The position numbers and the translations under genes are program-made. The notes under the pieces were generated by a model. That model searched no databases. It worked only from the letters and a program-made list of their open reading frames with translations, and was not told the DNA's origin. A stretch of DNA of 64,000 bases from positions 642,001 through 706,000 of the forward strand of contig JACEVL010001855.1 of assembly GCA_020284085.1 (NCBI GenBank), written 5' to 3'. The stretch is from Aporrectodea caliginosa. Lineage: Eukaryota; Annelida; Clitellata; Crassiclitellata; Lumbricidae. Below, one piece after another: positions 1 through 13,200 of this stretch (positions within the stretch are counted from its first letter, which is position 1; every line of letters starts with the position of its first letter).

Positions 1-1109
1 GTAACACCAAAAGCAAACAAATGGGACGAAGCGGTCCAAAGCATGGCAGCATTTGCAAACGTCCTTTATGGATGACCCCTAAGACCTCCCACTCCACCCC
101 AGTCTTCTATGTCTGGTGCTATACATATTATACTCAATAATGTTACAGGCTTCTGTGAAAATTATGTGGTTCTGTTAAGCATTTTAGGCACTGAAGAAAA
201 TTGGGAGTTTAGAATTCAATTTTTCATGTACCAGACACCTATGGTTTAGCTGATGGTGCTTTTGATATTACTGTTTATAATTTAAATCTAAATATTTATT
301 ATGACTGGATTAAAATTACACCTGAACAATTCTCTATCAAGTAACCTATATAGTTAACTGCACAGCTGTTTATATCCTAAAGTTGTGAAGACATAGCATA
401 AATGTTTTTTCACCTCCAGTTAATTTCTGTCGATCATTCTCATACAGTGGTGAAAAATCACCCCCAATTTGCCAAATACCAGTAGAAGGTTTCTCGCACT
501 TCTATGGATAGCCGTGGTACAGGCTGCAGTTATCTCAAAGCATGGGAGGTCTGTTCTGTTTAAAACACTTTGGCATGGTAGAAACACTGTCAGACACTGC
601 TATAAAATAGGGCAGCAGAACTAACCACATGTAACATGATTAACATACTGACTAACAAAAGGCAAACCATAACAAATAATGCATTTAATAGTATCATTAA
701 TACATTCAAAGATTTGTTAACAGCTATACACACAGATACATCTGAGGCAATCCTGTTTGGCTCACACCAACGCATGTCAATGTTTGTATATATATTACTG
801 GTTATCTATGATTCAGGACTCGATTCAGAGTTTTTGAGGCTGTCCACTCTCCTGCAATTTGCAAATGACCTAGTTTTTGCAGGGGCCAGACACCAGCCTA
901 TAGGTGCATGACATGCATCTTTCTTTCTCTAAATCCTGCTATGAGGGTTAAACTTACATGATCGATTCGTTTACTTATGATGCGAATGAATTTAAACAGT
1001 TCTGCAGCCCTAACGATAAGCAATTGTTTTTAGCTCAGCATAATGTCTAAATCATTATAACGTGTTTGAAGATGTCTCTGTCACTTTGTGTGTCACGTTG
1101 CACGTCAGT
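1..1109. other. Downstream flank of gene 1, nothing definite
   Basis: AT-rich DNA holding the 3' untranslated region of gene 1 at its upper end. Short open frames around 590-911 show no motif and are not supported. An AATAAA on the minus strand near 294-299 could be a distant polyadenylation signal. Confidence 0.4.
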
Positions 1110-1271
1110 CTACGTGTCACCGGCTTGTGCGTTTGACTCTACTGGGAAGGTGTAAGCCGTCCAGTAGATGATGTTGAAGAGGACGAAGGCCAGCGGAAAG
1201 CACTGCCGTGACAGTTTGTCTATGTTCTGCGCTTTCCTCTTCCCATCCGTTTCAACTGGTTTCCTCGGATC
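1110..1271 (-). CDS. Gene 1 exon 8 (162 bp): M4 and C-terminus
   Basis: Acceptor TGCTTTGCAG|GAT, stop TAG at 1112-1110. It encodes [20 protein letters not shown] then [10 protein letters not shown], the standard IDKxSRxxFPxxFxxFNxxYW M4 signature, followed by a 14-residue extracellular tail. Phase 0 matches exon 7. Confidence 0.92.
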   Translation of the reverse strand, partial: DPRKPVETDGKRKAQNIDKLSRQCFPLAFVLFNIIYWTAYTFPVESNAQAGDT

Positions 1272-4200
1272 CTGCAAAGCAGAAAAGCAGACGTGTACAT
1301 TTCATCCAACATATCAGATTTTACGCAGGTGGATTGCTGTTAGTCATTACACCATCGTACTGGCATTCCTGTGTGACGCGGTACCCCGTCAGAACGGCCC
1401 AGGACAAATCGGCCCCGACAAAACGGCCCCGACAAATGGGCCCCGACAAAACGGCCCCGACAAAACGGCCCCCCGCCAAAATGGCCTCGACAAAACAGCC
1501 CCGTCATTTCGGCCCCCGCCATAACGGCCCCCGTCATATCGACCCCCCGTCATATCGGCCCCCGTCAAATCGGCCCCAGTCAAATCGGCCCCCGTCAAAT
1601 CGGCCCCAGTCAATCGGTGCAAAATATCCCATGTCCCAAGTACTTTTAACTTGGATTGGTGAAAAGAATTCTTTGCGTAAATAGAACTCGGATTGGTAAA
1701 ACAGTAGTTTACGTTGCCAAATAATTATTTTATGTGGTCAGTTTAAAATGGAAGTTGGATTGCTGAAAATGATTTTGGCGTTAAAATGGAAGTTGATTCA
1801 TTAAAAAATAATTTGTTGCGTAAATAGAAGTTTGGATTACTGATAGTTGTCATTGAAAGCATTTAAATAATTAAATACGCCAACCAGTTAGCATTAGACG
1901 ATGGTCCCCGCAGTCCATTGTCCAGCTGAACCGTCGCCTGAACCGTCGCCTGAGGCCTCATTTCATTTCAACATAGTTTGTCAGCGTAAGCTTAAAACAG
2001 TGTGATTCAAGTTAACTGAAACTGAAACTGAAATGTCAGTTAACTGATTTATTTGATTTCAGTTAACTGGAACTGAAACTGAAACGGAAATGGCCAATAA
2101 ACTGAAACTAAATAGAAACTGGAATGGCCAAAACTTTAATAGAAACTGAAATTAAAAAACTGAAATAAAAAAACTGAAATTGATGGTTGAATACATTAAA
2201 TTTCCAATTTAAAATGTAGTTTATTTAGATCAATGCATAATCTTGCTTATCAATATGTATATCTATAAATATTCATATATCAATGTCTTTTCTTGCCATC
2301 CTCGATGATGGTTTCATTTATATAAAGTCTGTGTTTTATCCAGTGATGTCTATTAATAGTTACTAATACAAATCAGCGGTTTTAGCAATTGGACGGAAGT
2401 TACCAAATGTTTGTTTTTGAAATTGTGTTTCTGTAATGAACAGTTATAGTTTAGACTATTTAAATATATCATAATATTTCGCTATGAGTGGTAGAAAACG
2501 AGAGAGCGCAGTGTGGGACTACTATTTGCAAGACGTTTTGAATGACAATTCCGTGTGTACTTACTACTTACTGGTTAACAACAAGCCATGTGGTCGCAAA
2601 ATCTCAGGGCGCAACTGTAGGCTACTAATGCTTGAGTCCATTTGAAAGTGCTACACAAGGACGCTTATGAAGAATTAATTTCTAAAGAGTCGGCATTACT
2701 GAAGAAAGTAAAGCCAAGTCAACCAGTGCCAGGATCAAATTTCAACAGTTCCAGTAATTTATCTAGGAGTCACTTTCTTCGACCTATTGTAAAGAGGCCA
2801 TTAAACGTGACGACGCATTATTGGAAGCTATAATAGGCCTACTTCATTGTGGATTGCCTATGTGTATTGCTAATCAGCCGAAATTTAAGGAATTTTATGA
2901 AACTTTAGATCCTAAGTACAAACCTGCTGGAACTGTCAAACTGCTTAAGATTATGGATGAGAAAATGAACGATACGAAAGCATTTGTGAAAAATGCCATA
3001 GCTAGCGCACGAAGGATTTGTCTTGGCATGGATACTTGGACCAAGAAAGGTTACTCTTCATCATAGTTAGCTGTAACGGCTTGTTTTTACCATCCAGAAT
3101 CTCACAAAGCAGTTCACTTGCTATTGAACTTACATACAGTATTCCTGATTATTACAGATAATGCCAGTAACATGATTAAGTCAGTTAAGACTCTAAATGA
3201 AACATTAGAATCAATGCAACAGGAGCAAACAGATAATCAAACTGATCAGCTTAAAAAGAGAATAGAATGTTATGAAGAAGAGGACATGGAACATGATGAG
3301 CAAGAAGATGGTGAAGTAAACCTGCAAATTGAGCAGTAGCTGAGGCTATATTGCTTTATGATGAAAGGTTCTGCATTCATATAAACTTATGAATACATAA
3401 TAGCAGTTTTTGAATAAGAAGTTACATGTGTGAACATGTTCATATCACGCATTAGCTCGTACGTTTGCTTAACAACGTCAAAAACTGAAATAGAAATTGG
3501 CTGAAAACTGAAACTACAATAGAAATTAAGTGAAAACTTTAACTGAAATAGAAACTGAAATCAGTCCGAAAAACTGTAATTGAAACTGGAATGAGGCTAT
3601 TCCAGTTAACTTAAACTGAAACTGAAACTTAAATAAATCAAAAACTTTAATCACACTGGCTTAAAAGTACTTGGAACATTGGATATTTTGTATATATGAC
3701 TGGGGTCGATATGACTGGGGTCGATATGACTGGGGTCGATATGACTGGGGCCAATATGACGGGGCCGATTTGACGGGGCCGATTTGACGGGGCCGATTTG
3801 ACGGGCTGTTTTGTCGAGGCCATTTTGACGGGGCTGTTTTGTCGGGCCGTTTTGTCGGGCCCATTTGTCGGGGCCGTTTTGTCGGGCCGATTTGTCCTGG
3901 GTCGTTCTGACGGGTCACCGTGTGACGCAGTAAGTATCTTATTGGTTTGAGCGCTGCCCCTTGCCGTGTGAGGGTGGAAGCCTCCCCTAAGACGGTTACA
4001 ACATGTATCTTGCCGCGAGTCTTGGCCTGTCATCCCACTTCTACGCCGACGACATGCAGCTGTACACGTCAGGACCTCAATCAACGGTTGTACATCAGCG
4101 GCAGCGTATGGAGCTTGGTATCGAGCGGATCGCTGAGTGGATGCGATCAAACAGACTGCGGCTTAACCCCGAGAAGACAGACTTTCTGTGGTGTGCAACC

Positions 4201-7200
4201 AGCAGACGGTGTCTCCACCTTGACACCGGTTCGCTGAGTGTCTGCGGGGCTTCGATCGCGCCTTCGACCTCGGTGCGTGATCTCGGCGTCGTGCTGGAGA
4301 ACGACTTGTCCATGAGGCGCCATGTTGCGTGGTTGGTCGGCTGTTGCTTTCGTCAGCTCCGTCTCATCAGGAGCTGCATCAAGTCCTTGCCTTTCGAGGC
4401 CGCTAGAGCAGCCGTTGCTGCTTTTGTCATCTCTCAAGTGGACCGCTGTAACAGCTTGCTGGCTGGCGCGCCTGCGTGTCTCTTGGACGGACTCCAGTCG
4501 GTGCTTAACGCCGCGGCGAGGCTCATATGTAAGAGGAGGAAATATGATCACGTCACACCGCTCCTACGCGATGTCCTGCATTGGCTGCCTGTCCCGTTCC
4601 GCATCGAGTTCAAGCTTTGTCTGCTTGTATTCAAGGCGCTTCATGGAGCAGCGCCTGAATATCTGCGTGACTATTGCACCGAGACTCATTCCTCTGCGTC
4701 TGGACTGCGACTTAGATCGCTTAAGAAGACCGACCTACGCGTACGGAGGATGACGGCTTCGGCATCGCGCTTTCTCGGCCGCTGGTCCTAGATGCTGGAA
4801 CAATCTTCCACCCACCATCAGATCGGCCAACTCAGTAGACTCCTTCAAATCTCAGCTTAAGACATATTTATTCTCCAAGGCTTATCCCGCTGATTAGTTG
4901 TATGTGAGGCGCCCTAGTAGCGGTATGGCCGCGTTACGGCGCCATATAAATTGTCGTTATTATTATTATTATTATTATCTTGAGCACATTGTCCATGTAT
5001 GTATGAGCACTTGTTATAGCGCCCCTTTAAGATTCTACTCAGAGGCGCTCCCAACTACAGCGCGGACACGAAATCGGAGTTTCACGCCAAAGCGCATGAG
5101 CAATTGCAAGTGAAGGACTTGCCCAGGGTCCCTACGCGGCGGCTTGAGGTGGATTCGAACTCGCAACCCTCTGGCTGCAAGGCACCAAACATACCCCTAC
5201 ACCACCGTGCCCCACACACTGTTGCTCAGTGTCATTGATTCGCGCTTCGTCATTAACTCTATCCGTGCATGTTTGTTCTTCTTGGTCTCCTGTTTCATTT
5301 CAGTCTCTACTCAAAACTTGCTGTTTTCAGCTGGCTTATCCATCTTTATCTCAATGGACTGACTTTCTGTTATTGACTTGACTATGACTTGGTTTGGGTG
5401 TGCCATCAGTTACTGGTAATACCTTCTGCATTCGGACACTGGCACTACAGTATCTCTTAAAAATTTGAAAGAACTTTACAATACATTTGAAATAGAATAT
5501 GCAGGCACACTCCAAGGTACGTGATGACACACAGGGCTTTGCACTGCTGTTATGCAATGCGTACAAGTAAGTATATTCTTTATTAAACCAATATAACAAC
5601 ACTGCGTATATTTAGGGTAGACATGATACTAGAGTGCTTAGACGTCTTAAACATTTCTGCCACATGTAGTTAAAACTGTCCAATTTAAACAGTCTTCATT
5701 CAAAGCCAGAAATGCAACAGTACAGGATATGTATGTATGTATGTGCACTTGTTATAGCGCCCCTTCAAGACTTCTACTCAGAGGCGCTCCCGACTACAGC
5801 GCGGACACTGAATCGGAGTTTCACGCCGAAGCGCATGAGCAATTGCGAGTGAAGGACTTCCCCAGGGTCCCTACGCGGCGGCTTGACGTGGATTCGAACC
5901 CGCAACCCTCCGGCTGCAAGGCACCGAACATACCCCTACACCACCGCGCCCCACAGGTACCGTGAATAAAGCAAACTGAGGCTTTACGAGAATACTTTTT
6001 AATGCATAGTGTGATTTTTCAGACAGTTCTCTACCTTGATGCATTTGCACAGGTCTTTTTTTCCTGTTTCCTGTTAACAAAACACAACATAAAATAAATC
6101 AGAAATCATAAATGAGAATGTTCTGGCCCAACATTAGAATACATGGGATGGTGGTCCAACATCAGAAATTCTATCTTGGACAAATATTTTAACATTGTAT
6201 GCAAAATCTACAAGTTTCTCAAAATAAAATATTTGACTATGTCAATGAAGAAGTAGGCAAAATCTCCCAGAGATTTTATCTGGTCATCCCTATCATCCCT
6301 ATGGCTACGGATCACCAGTGTGGTCCTAAGGTGAAAGTGTTTTGTGTTATAGATACAAGCAAACCAACAGATAGACAGACAGACAGATAGATGGATAGAC
6401 AGACAGACAGACAGACAGAGGATGAGTGAACTGACACATTTTACTTTAGAAAATTCAGTAGAAAAGAGCAGTTGCAGAATTTGAGATGAAGTGACTGAAT
6501 GATGCAACAGAGAACTATGTACCAGGTATTTTACAGCTATTGTCACAAGATGCTTCTGTGTACAGGTGCTGTAATGACTAAAGAGGATGTGTGATTGGTG
6601 ACATGGCAGATGTGAGAATGAATTACTTATATCATGAATTAATAAATGAATTACTTATATCATGAATTAATTACATCGCATCTTACAGAATTACGTCACC
6701 TCATACCAAGCTTTTTAATAATAGCTATTTTCTCTCGGTTTTTCTTCTATGTGAAAAGTTGCGGTCTGTCAACTTTGTATTTTCAATAAACGAAATCATA
6801 ACATATTTTTTTTCTATAGAAAAAAGGTTCCTGAACTCAACAAATTCAGAACAATTATGGGGCATATTTTATGTTAATATTTCTATTTCATGTATATATC
6901 AATAGCAATAAACACTGAAAACACTGAAATTCAATTAAAATAGCTAAATAATTACAAATAATTTTAAAAAAATTTAAATTAACTAAATGTTTTTAATATC
7001 TGAAAAAAGGTCCCGGAGCGCCGCTCCGGACCATTCCGGCTGAAAAAAAGTAATGCCTCATACCATTAAAATCCGTCATCTTACTCTCCAAATTCCCTAT
7101 GGCTATGGATAAGTAAGTAATCACCATCTATTACTGCAACTGATATCTAGGGGCCCTACCTAGTTGGACCAAGATCCCTTCTGGTCTCCCTATTGCAACC

Positions 7201-10200
7201 ATCCGAACATTAATGTATATGAAATAACAACTGAATAATTCCTGATGGTTCAATAAAATTATGGTTATGGTTATAATAAATTTAGATCCTTTGTGAATTC
7301 AGGATAAGCAGAGTATTTACCACTTGGGTGGCTGGAGCCGCTGTCTTCTTTTTGGATGGTTGTTTCCGGGACATGACATTTACGACGGCGTACTCGATCA
7401 GAGAGGCAAAGACGAATATGAGACAGATGATCATCCAGACGTCGATGGCCTTGATATAGGAGACACGGGGCAGAGACGCCCTCGCCCCAGCACTCATCGT
7501 GGTCGTCGTCAGCACTGTCAGCAGCCCAATGGAGACCCGAGCTGGCGAGGATTCGATGTTGATCCAGAACGAGACCCAAGACAGAATGACGATGAGGATA
7601 CTAGGTACGTAGACTTGGATCAGGAAGAAACCGATGTCGCGACGCAGAATGAAGTTGACAGCAAGGCACGTGTAAGTTCCTAGACGATAAAGAATGTGGG
7701 TGATAGAACTGGCCTTTTCATAACTACATGGAAGGAAAAGAAGATGGAGAAGATGAAGGAGAAGAAGAAGAGCAAGAAGATGTAGGAGAAGAAGAGCGAG
7801 AATATGAAGGAGAAGAACAGTGAGAAGATGAAGGAGAAGAAGATTGAGAAGATGAAGAAGAGCAGTCCCTTAAACTAGCCCTGAGTGACAGCCTTTGCTC
7901 TGCAGCATCATGAACTTCATTTTCTTAGCCTCGGCATAAGGGATTGGGTGAGCAGTAATCTAGTTCCCATCTGATCTTCCCACTGACCTTGAAGGTCAGT
8001 ATACTCAATGGTTGAGCTCAGTATATGCACAACTGGAACATACATCTCAAAACACTGTTGCCCAGGCAGGTATCTGAACCCTCAACCTGCGGACTGACAG
8101 TCCAGCATGTCAACAAATTAGACTATTGAGCACACCGCAAAATTGAAATTAACAAATGAATAATTTCAATAAATTCCACTGTTATCTTTCAGGTGCTCTG
8201 TGCAGTAGTCTGCTTCGTACAAATAAATATGAAGGGTCAAAACTGTTGAGGCTTGGGCCAAACAGCCCCTCAGATATTTCACTCTATCTGCATCTACTGT
8301 ACAGGTTGGACTTTCACAGACAAGATAAGAATGCTTTCCATGTAAATGATTGTAACATGAAATTTACTTAAGCAGGAGAAGAGCAGTCCCTTAAGCTAGT
8401 CCTGAGGTAACCATGGGTATGACATGCTAGTGAGTCGTGACTTCATTTTCCTAGCCTCGGCATATGATGGCGGATGGCCAGTCCTCTTCTTCACCATGTC
8501 ATCTTCCCACCAACAGTGTATGGTCAGGGTATTCTCATTATAGCTGAGTTTGCTAGGGGCGCAGGTGGAGCAAGCATTGGCATAATTACTTTAATAATAA
8601 TTAATAAAGGCCCAGACTCACCAACTTGCACATCCATCATGACCTGGCTTTGCAAGTCCTGAAAGTCTCTCACATCAGGTGGAACTATAGGAGTCTTGTC
8701 CGGCCTACCTGTACAGTACTTCGGCAATAATTTTATTAGATTAGGTTATAGATTGGATTGCAATAGTCATACCTGCCGTGTAGGTTTGAGTGCAGTCTTC
8801 TTTTTGATATTCAACTAGTGTGAACTGGGGCAACTGTTTGTTCTCTCCAATGTCTATGGCATCTTCAGTTTCATCTGGTCCCGGCACCCACCACACAAAG
8901 TACATCGTGTCGTTTGTATATCCAACTGAAAATGAAAGGAAATGACCCTTTTGCACATCTTCCAGTCCGAAATACAAATTGCTGCATAGTTATTTCACGT
9001 CGTTACAGATCCTTAAATTATTGGATACTTGATCATACTTCGGAAAGAAATTCTAAGAGAAAAATAACAAAATATGTAGCTAAAGAAATTCTGTGTTTTA
9101 TTTTGTAACAGCTACCAGAATGTAAATGAAGTGGTCTTAGAAAGTTAAGAACTGGGACAGAACTCTGACTGACATTGCCAGTCATATTGGGCAATAAGAG
9201 CTATTCACTTAAATATGCCGACAAATACAAATAGAGATAGTAGGCCTCAACTGTAATAAAATTAATAACAAACGATACTAACACTGATTGCATTGATTGT
9301 TCTTCCAAGTATAATAAATAAATAACAACTCAGTAAAACCAATAATGCTAATAAAATTAACGATGATAGAAACAGAAATAATAAATAATAATAATACAGC
9401 CTACAAGTAAATAACCATATAATCCAGGGATTGTTAACCTTTTTTAAGGTGTGTGCCAAAATGCCGCTAAAACATTGAAAAAATACCGTCGTCGCGTGCT
9501 TCTAGGAATTTGGCAGTATATAATTGTTTTTCTAATATAGTTTTAATTGACAAAGCATAAAAAATGAATTAAAAGACATTATTTCAAAGATGATTTTAGA
9601 ATGGTGTTACAATAAAGTCCTTCATAAAAGAAAATATCGATTCTTACAATGATTTTGTATTTCTAAGTCTAAACTTTTAGGGGACACTCCAAATTCCGTG
9701 TGCCCAAAAATTTGAGCGCGTGCTCCTTTGGCACATGTGCCACAGATTTGCCATCCCTGATATAATCAATAATAAAAACAATTGAATAGTAGAGCCTTAT
9801 TTGACTTTTATATATATATATATATATAATATATATATTTATATTCCTAAGTCAAATGGAACGGACGTAATACAAAATGCATGTCACATAAGTCAAATGG
9901 AAATAAGTTATACTAACAGCTTTCGATTGTTATCGGACATGCCTGGGTGTCCAGAGGATACTTCTGGAGCTTCATAGGGCAAGAAAATGTAGCCGATATT
10001 CTGTAAAAAAATGCAAAAATTAGAAGTTCTCCTCCAAACAATGACAAATCCATTCCTAAGTGCATGATTTGTTACTTCATTTGTATTTTCTATTTTTATG
10101 TCTCACAATTAGAAATCATTGCCAACTGATTGCTGAATCAATTTTCAGCACAATTTTCAGCACAAAATTAAAACTTAAATAAACATTCATTCATTTCATT

Positions 10201-13200
10201 CTTCGTTTATTGAATTTGAACAAATCTGCAAAAATACAGACATGAAACATTGACATGGGTATTGAGAAACAACCGGTAGACCCAGAAGGAACAGGCATTC
10301 CGCTTAAATAGGGTCACCAAATTAAATGCATTACAGATGGCGACGAAGAACAGTCGTCTTACTAATTAAACATGTATCGAAGTCTTAACTACGACAACAA
10401 CAAAAAATTGAATCAGTATACATGACCCACTGAACAGAGAGTAAACTTAACTAAGCTATAAAATAAGTTACAAATTACAGTGGTGTGTCATTTAAGAAAC
10501 TGTTAAGTTGTTGTTTAAATAATTGTAAAGTCGGCGAACATCGAATACGAACAGGCAATGTATTCCATACTAATGGTCCATTACATTTAATATTGAAAAA
10601 TCTAGTATTAGTTCGAGCGTAAGTACTACGAAAGTTATCTTGCGATCTTGTATTATATGAATGAATTTGATAGGAGTGCAAGACATAACCATCAAAAACT
10701 TGGGGCAATAATTTCCGTTCATATTTATACATAAATTCTGCAATTAAGAATTTATTTACAGATTCTATTTTTAGAATCCTTAGTCTTGAGAACAAAGTGA
10801 AGCTGCACAAAACAGGTTGAAACAATTTAGCATTAAATGTTCTGGCCCTTCCTTACTGGGCATTCTTCCTACTGATATCACTAATATTCCAACCCTTAAA
10901 CATTGTCAGTAAAATTTATTCAATTATTATGCGCTAATAATTTTGATATCAGTTGTGATGTATTTGTTAAATAGTCTGCTTTGCAAAGGAACATTTCTTG
11001 GTCCACGGGAGACGTCAGGAGTGTTACGCTTGAAGTGTACCTGTTTAAAATTAACAAACTTTATAGTCGTCAAATATCAACAATGATCCAATCCTCAACC
11101 TAAAAGACACCCACCTTAGCATCTGCTGTGCCCTTTCTGATCCTCTGGAAACCAGACTCGGACCTCTCTCGGACTACTCTTTTGGACAACCCCTCTGACT
11201 AGACTCAGTGCTTGTGAATAATAAGCTGGTGCCCTACGCTTGGCTTTCAACTGGTGCTTTAGAAGTTTGGAGATTACGATGAAAATAAAAACCCTTTTCA
11301 TTGACCTTTTGACCTCTGCATCAACGCTTTGTGTTCTATTGTTTCAAAACATTTACTAATTTGATGTCGATGTTGAGAAGTCAATAAATGGTTATTCAAT
11401 TTGATTCAAATCGTCAACTGTTTAGGAAATAGACATACAATCAGGTTTACATCAATAGGTTCTAAATGGAGAAGCTGAGAAGGATATCTAGACCAGTGCT
11501 TCACAAAGTGGTGGTCCGCGGACCGGTGCCGGTCCGCAAGTACTCGGTTGCCGGTCCGCAAAGTGAGTCAAGACACTGGTCAAATTGTCTCGGAATCAAG
11601 AAATGGCTATCATATTTTTAAAAGTCATAGCAAAAAACACTTATTAGGCTAGCATTTAAAGGGCAGTGGAGTCACAGAATTGGCTAAGAGTTAGAGTTGT
11701 CTCCAGCTCTCTCGCCACTAATGCTGCCACTACTCTTATCCATTCATTTGTGATCACGCGTCTTGATCCTTGCTGTGCACTCTACGCTGGCCTCCCGGCA
11801 GGGCGGTTGGGGTGTTTGGAGCGGGTCTTGCGCACGGCCGCGCGCCTCATTGGCCATATCCCAAAGTTCGGCCATGTCACCGCTTTTATGAGGGATGTCC
11901 TGCACTGGCTTCCTATCCTGCAGCGGATTGTGTACCGGCTTTCTGCTTTGGTGTGGCGGTGCCTCTTAGGTTCCGCTCCTGTGTATTTACAAGAGCTCTG
12001 TCATGCTCTACTCTGGGTGTGCAGGGACGTAGAGCTCTCTGCTCCTCCACACATGGCGAACTTCTTGTTCCCCATGCGCAAACCGCTCTTAGACAGCATC
12101 GTGCCTTCTCTGTTGCAGGCCCCATGCTTTGGAATAGGCTCCCATTAACATTACGCCTTGTGCCTAGAGTTCATTCAGATGCACTCTACTCTAGCCTTAA
12201 AACCATCCTTTTCAGCTGGGGTTGGGTCGGGAGCGCTCCTGAGTAGTAACCTTGAAGGGGCGCTATATAAATCTTCCGAATGCATTAATTAATTTAAATC
12301 AATTTTAATACATATTTGAGGAATTTATTTTAGGTGATCGAAAAAGAGAAATAATTAGTAAATTGGGCACCAGTCCTCCTGCAGTGGAAAAATTCCTGCC
12401 GGTTCGTAACTCTGAACGTTAATTCCTGCCGGTCCGTGACACTGAAAAGTTTGGGAAGCACTGCTATTTTTAATTGTTTAACTATTTTTACATCAAAACT
12501 GAGACAATATCAAATTATATATGTACTTCCCCTAGTCTGGATTTCGAATGAGTCAAGTCAAATCTATCACTGGCACATTAAAAACACTCAGAGGCGCTCC
12601 CGACCCAGGCCCGGTCAAAGAGGAAGGTCTTAAGTAGTCTATAGAAAGAATCAGAGAGGTCTGGGATATATGTACTTCCCCTAGTCTGGATTTCGAATGA
12701 GTCAATCTCAAAACTTATCGCTTAGTACTAACAATCAATTTAAATCTGTTATTAGCAACATTATACAAGTTCTAAGATTTGATTTAATGGCATTTAGAAT
12801 GGATTAGATTGTATAATAATGCGAATTGAGCAGCAACAGAACTGATTAACACCTAAGCTGACAGCCAGCCAAGTTCAAAGAATTGCTTATGTAATGTTAC
12901 TTACTTAGTGACGTACCAGACTGTGCCATTGCAATTCAGTCGCAACATTCGGTTGTCCACGGTTACTTCATGAAAGTTGGCTTTCTTTTCATTGCGGAAG
13001 AAGGTGTCGGGCAGCCAGATCTTGTTCCATGTCCCATGGCCCAGCTTTATGGTGTCGTATCGAGTTGATGGACATGGATAGGAGAGTCTCTTGTCCTGCC
13101 ACCTCTGGCGCAGGTAGAAGCTCACCATATAGTCCTTGATGAATGGAGCAAAAAAATTGGTATATAAACTGGCTGAAAGGACACCTTATTAATTTCTCTT

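Larger units (their letters stand above)
1380..3919. mobile_element. Element A: array-terminated foldback/MULE-like element with 9-bp TSD
   Basis: Flanked by perfect 9-bp direct repeats GTGTGACGC (1371-1379, 3920-3928). The left end starts GGTACCCCGTCAGAACGG and the reversed right end GGTGACCCGTCAGAACGA. Both ends then carry arrays of about 15-bp units of the type CCCCGACAAAACGG, at about 1402-1620 and 3700-3900. Beyond the arrays the inverted match continues (…GGATATTTTG…AAGTACTTGG). The interior has AT-rich repeats around 1650-1870, and a later hAT insertion occupies 1998-3658. It lies in the last intron of gene 1. Confidence 0.85.

Noticed and set aside
1168..1684. Overlapping open frames of 65-158 aa on both strands
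   Set aside because: They run through the terminal array of element A (repeated 15-bp units); the real coding signal here is the minus-strand M4 exon 1110-1271.
3647..4150. Minus-strand 167-aa open frame
   Set aside because: It spans the right-hand array of element A (Pro/Gln/Thr repeats) and antisense of a LINE.
4147..4551. Minus-strand 134-aa frame and other frames in 4.0-4.8 kb
   Set aside because: Shadows of the LINE reverse transcriptase frame on the plus strand.
7324..7683. Plus-strand 119-aa open frame
   Set aside because: Antisense of the channel exon with M1-M3, which is unmistakable on the minus strand.
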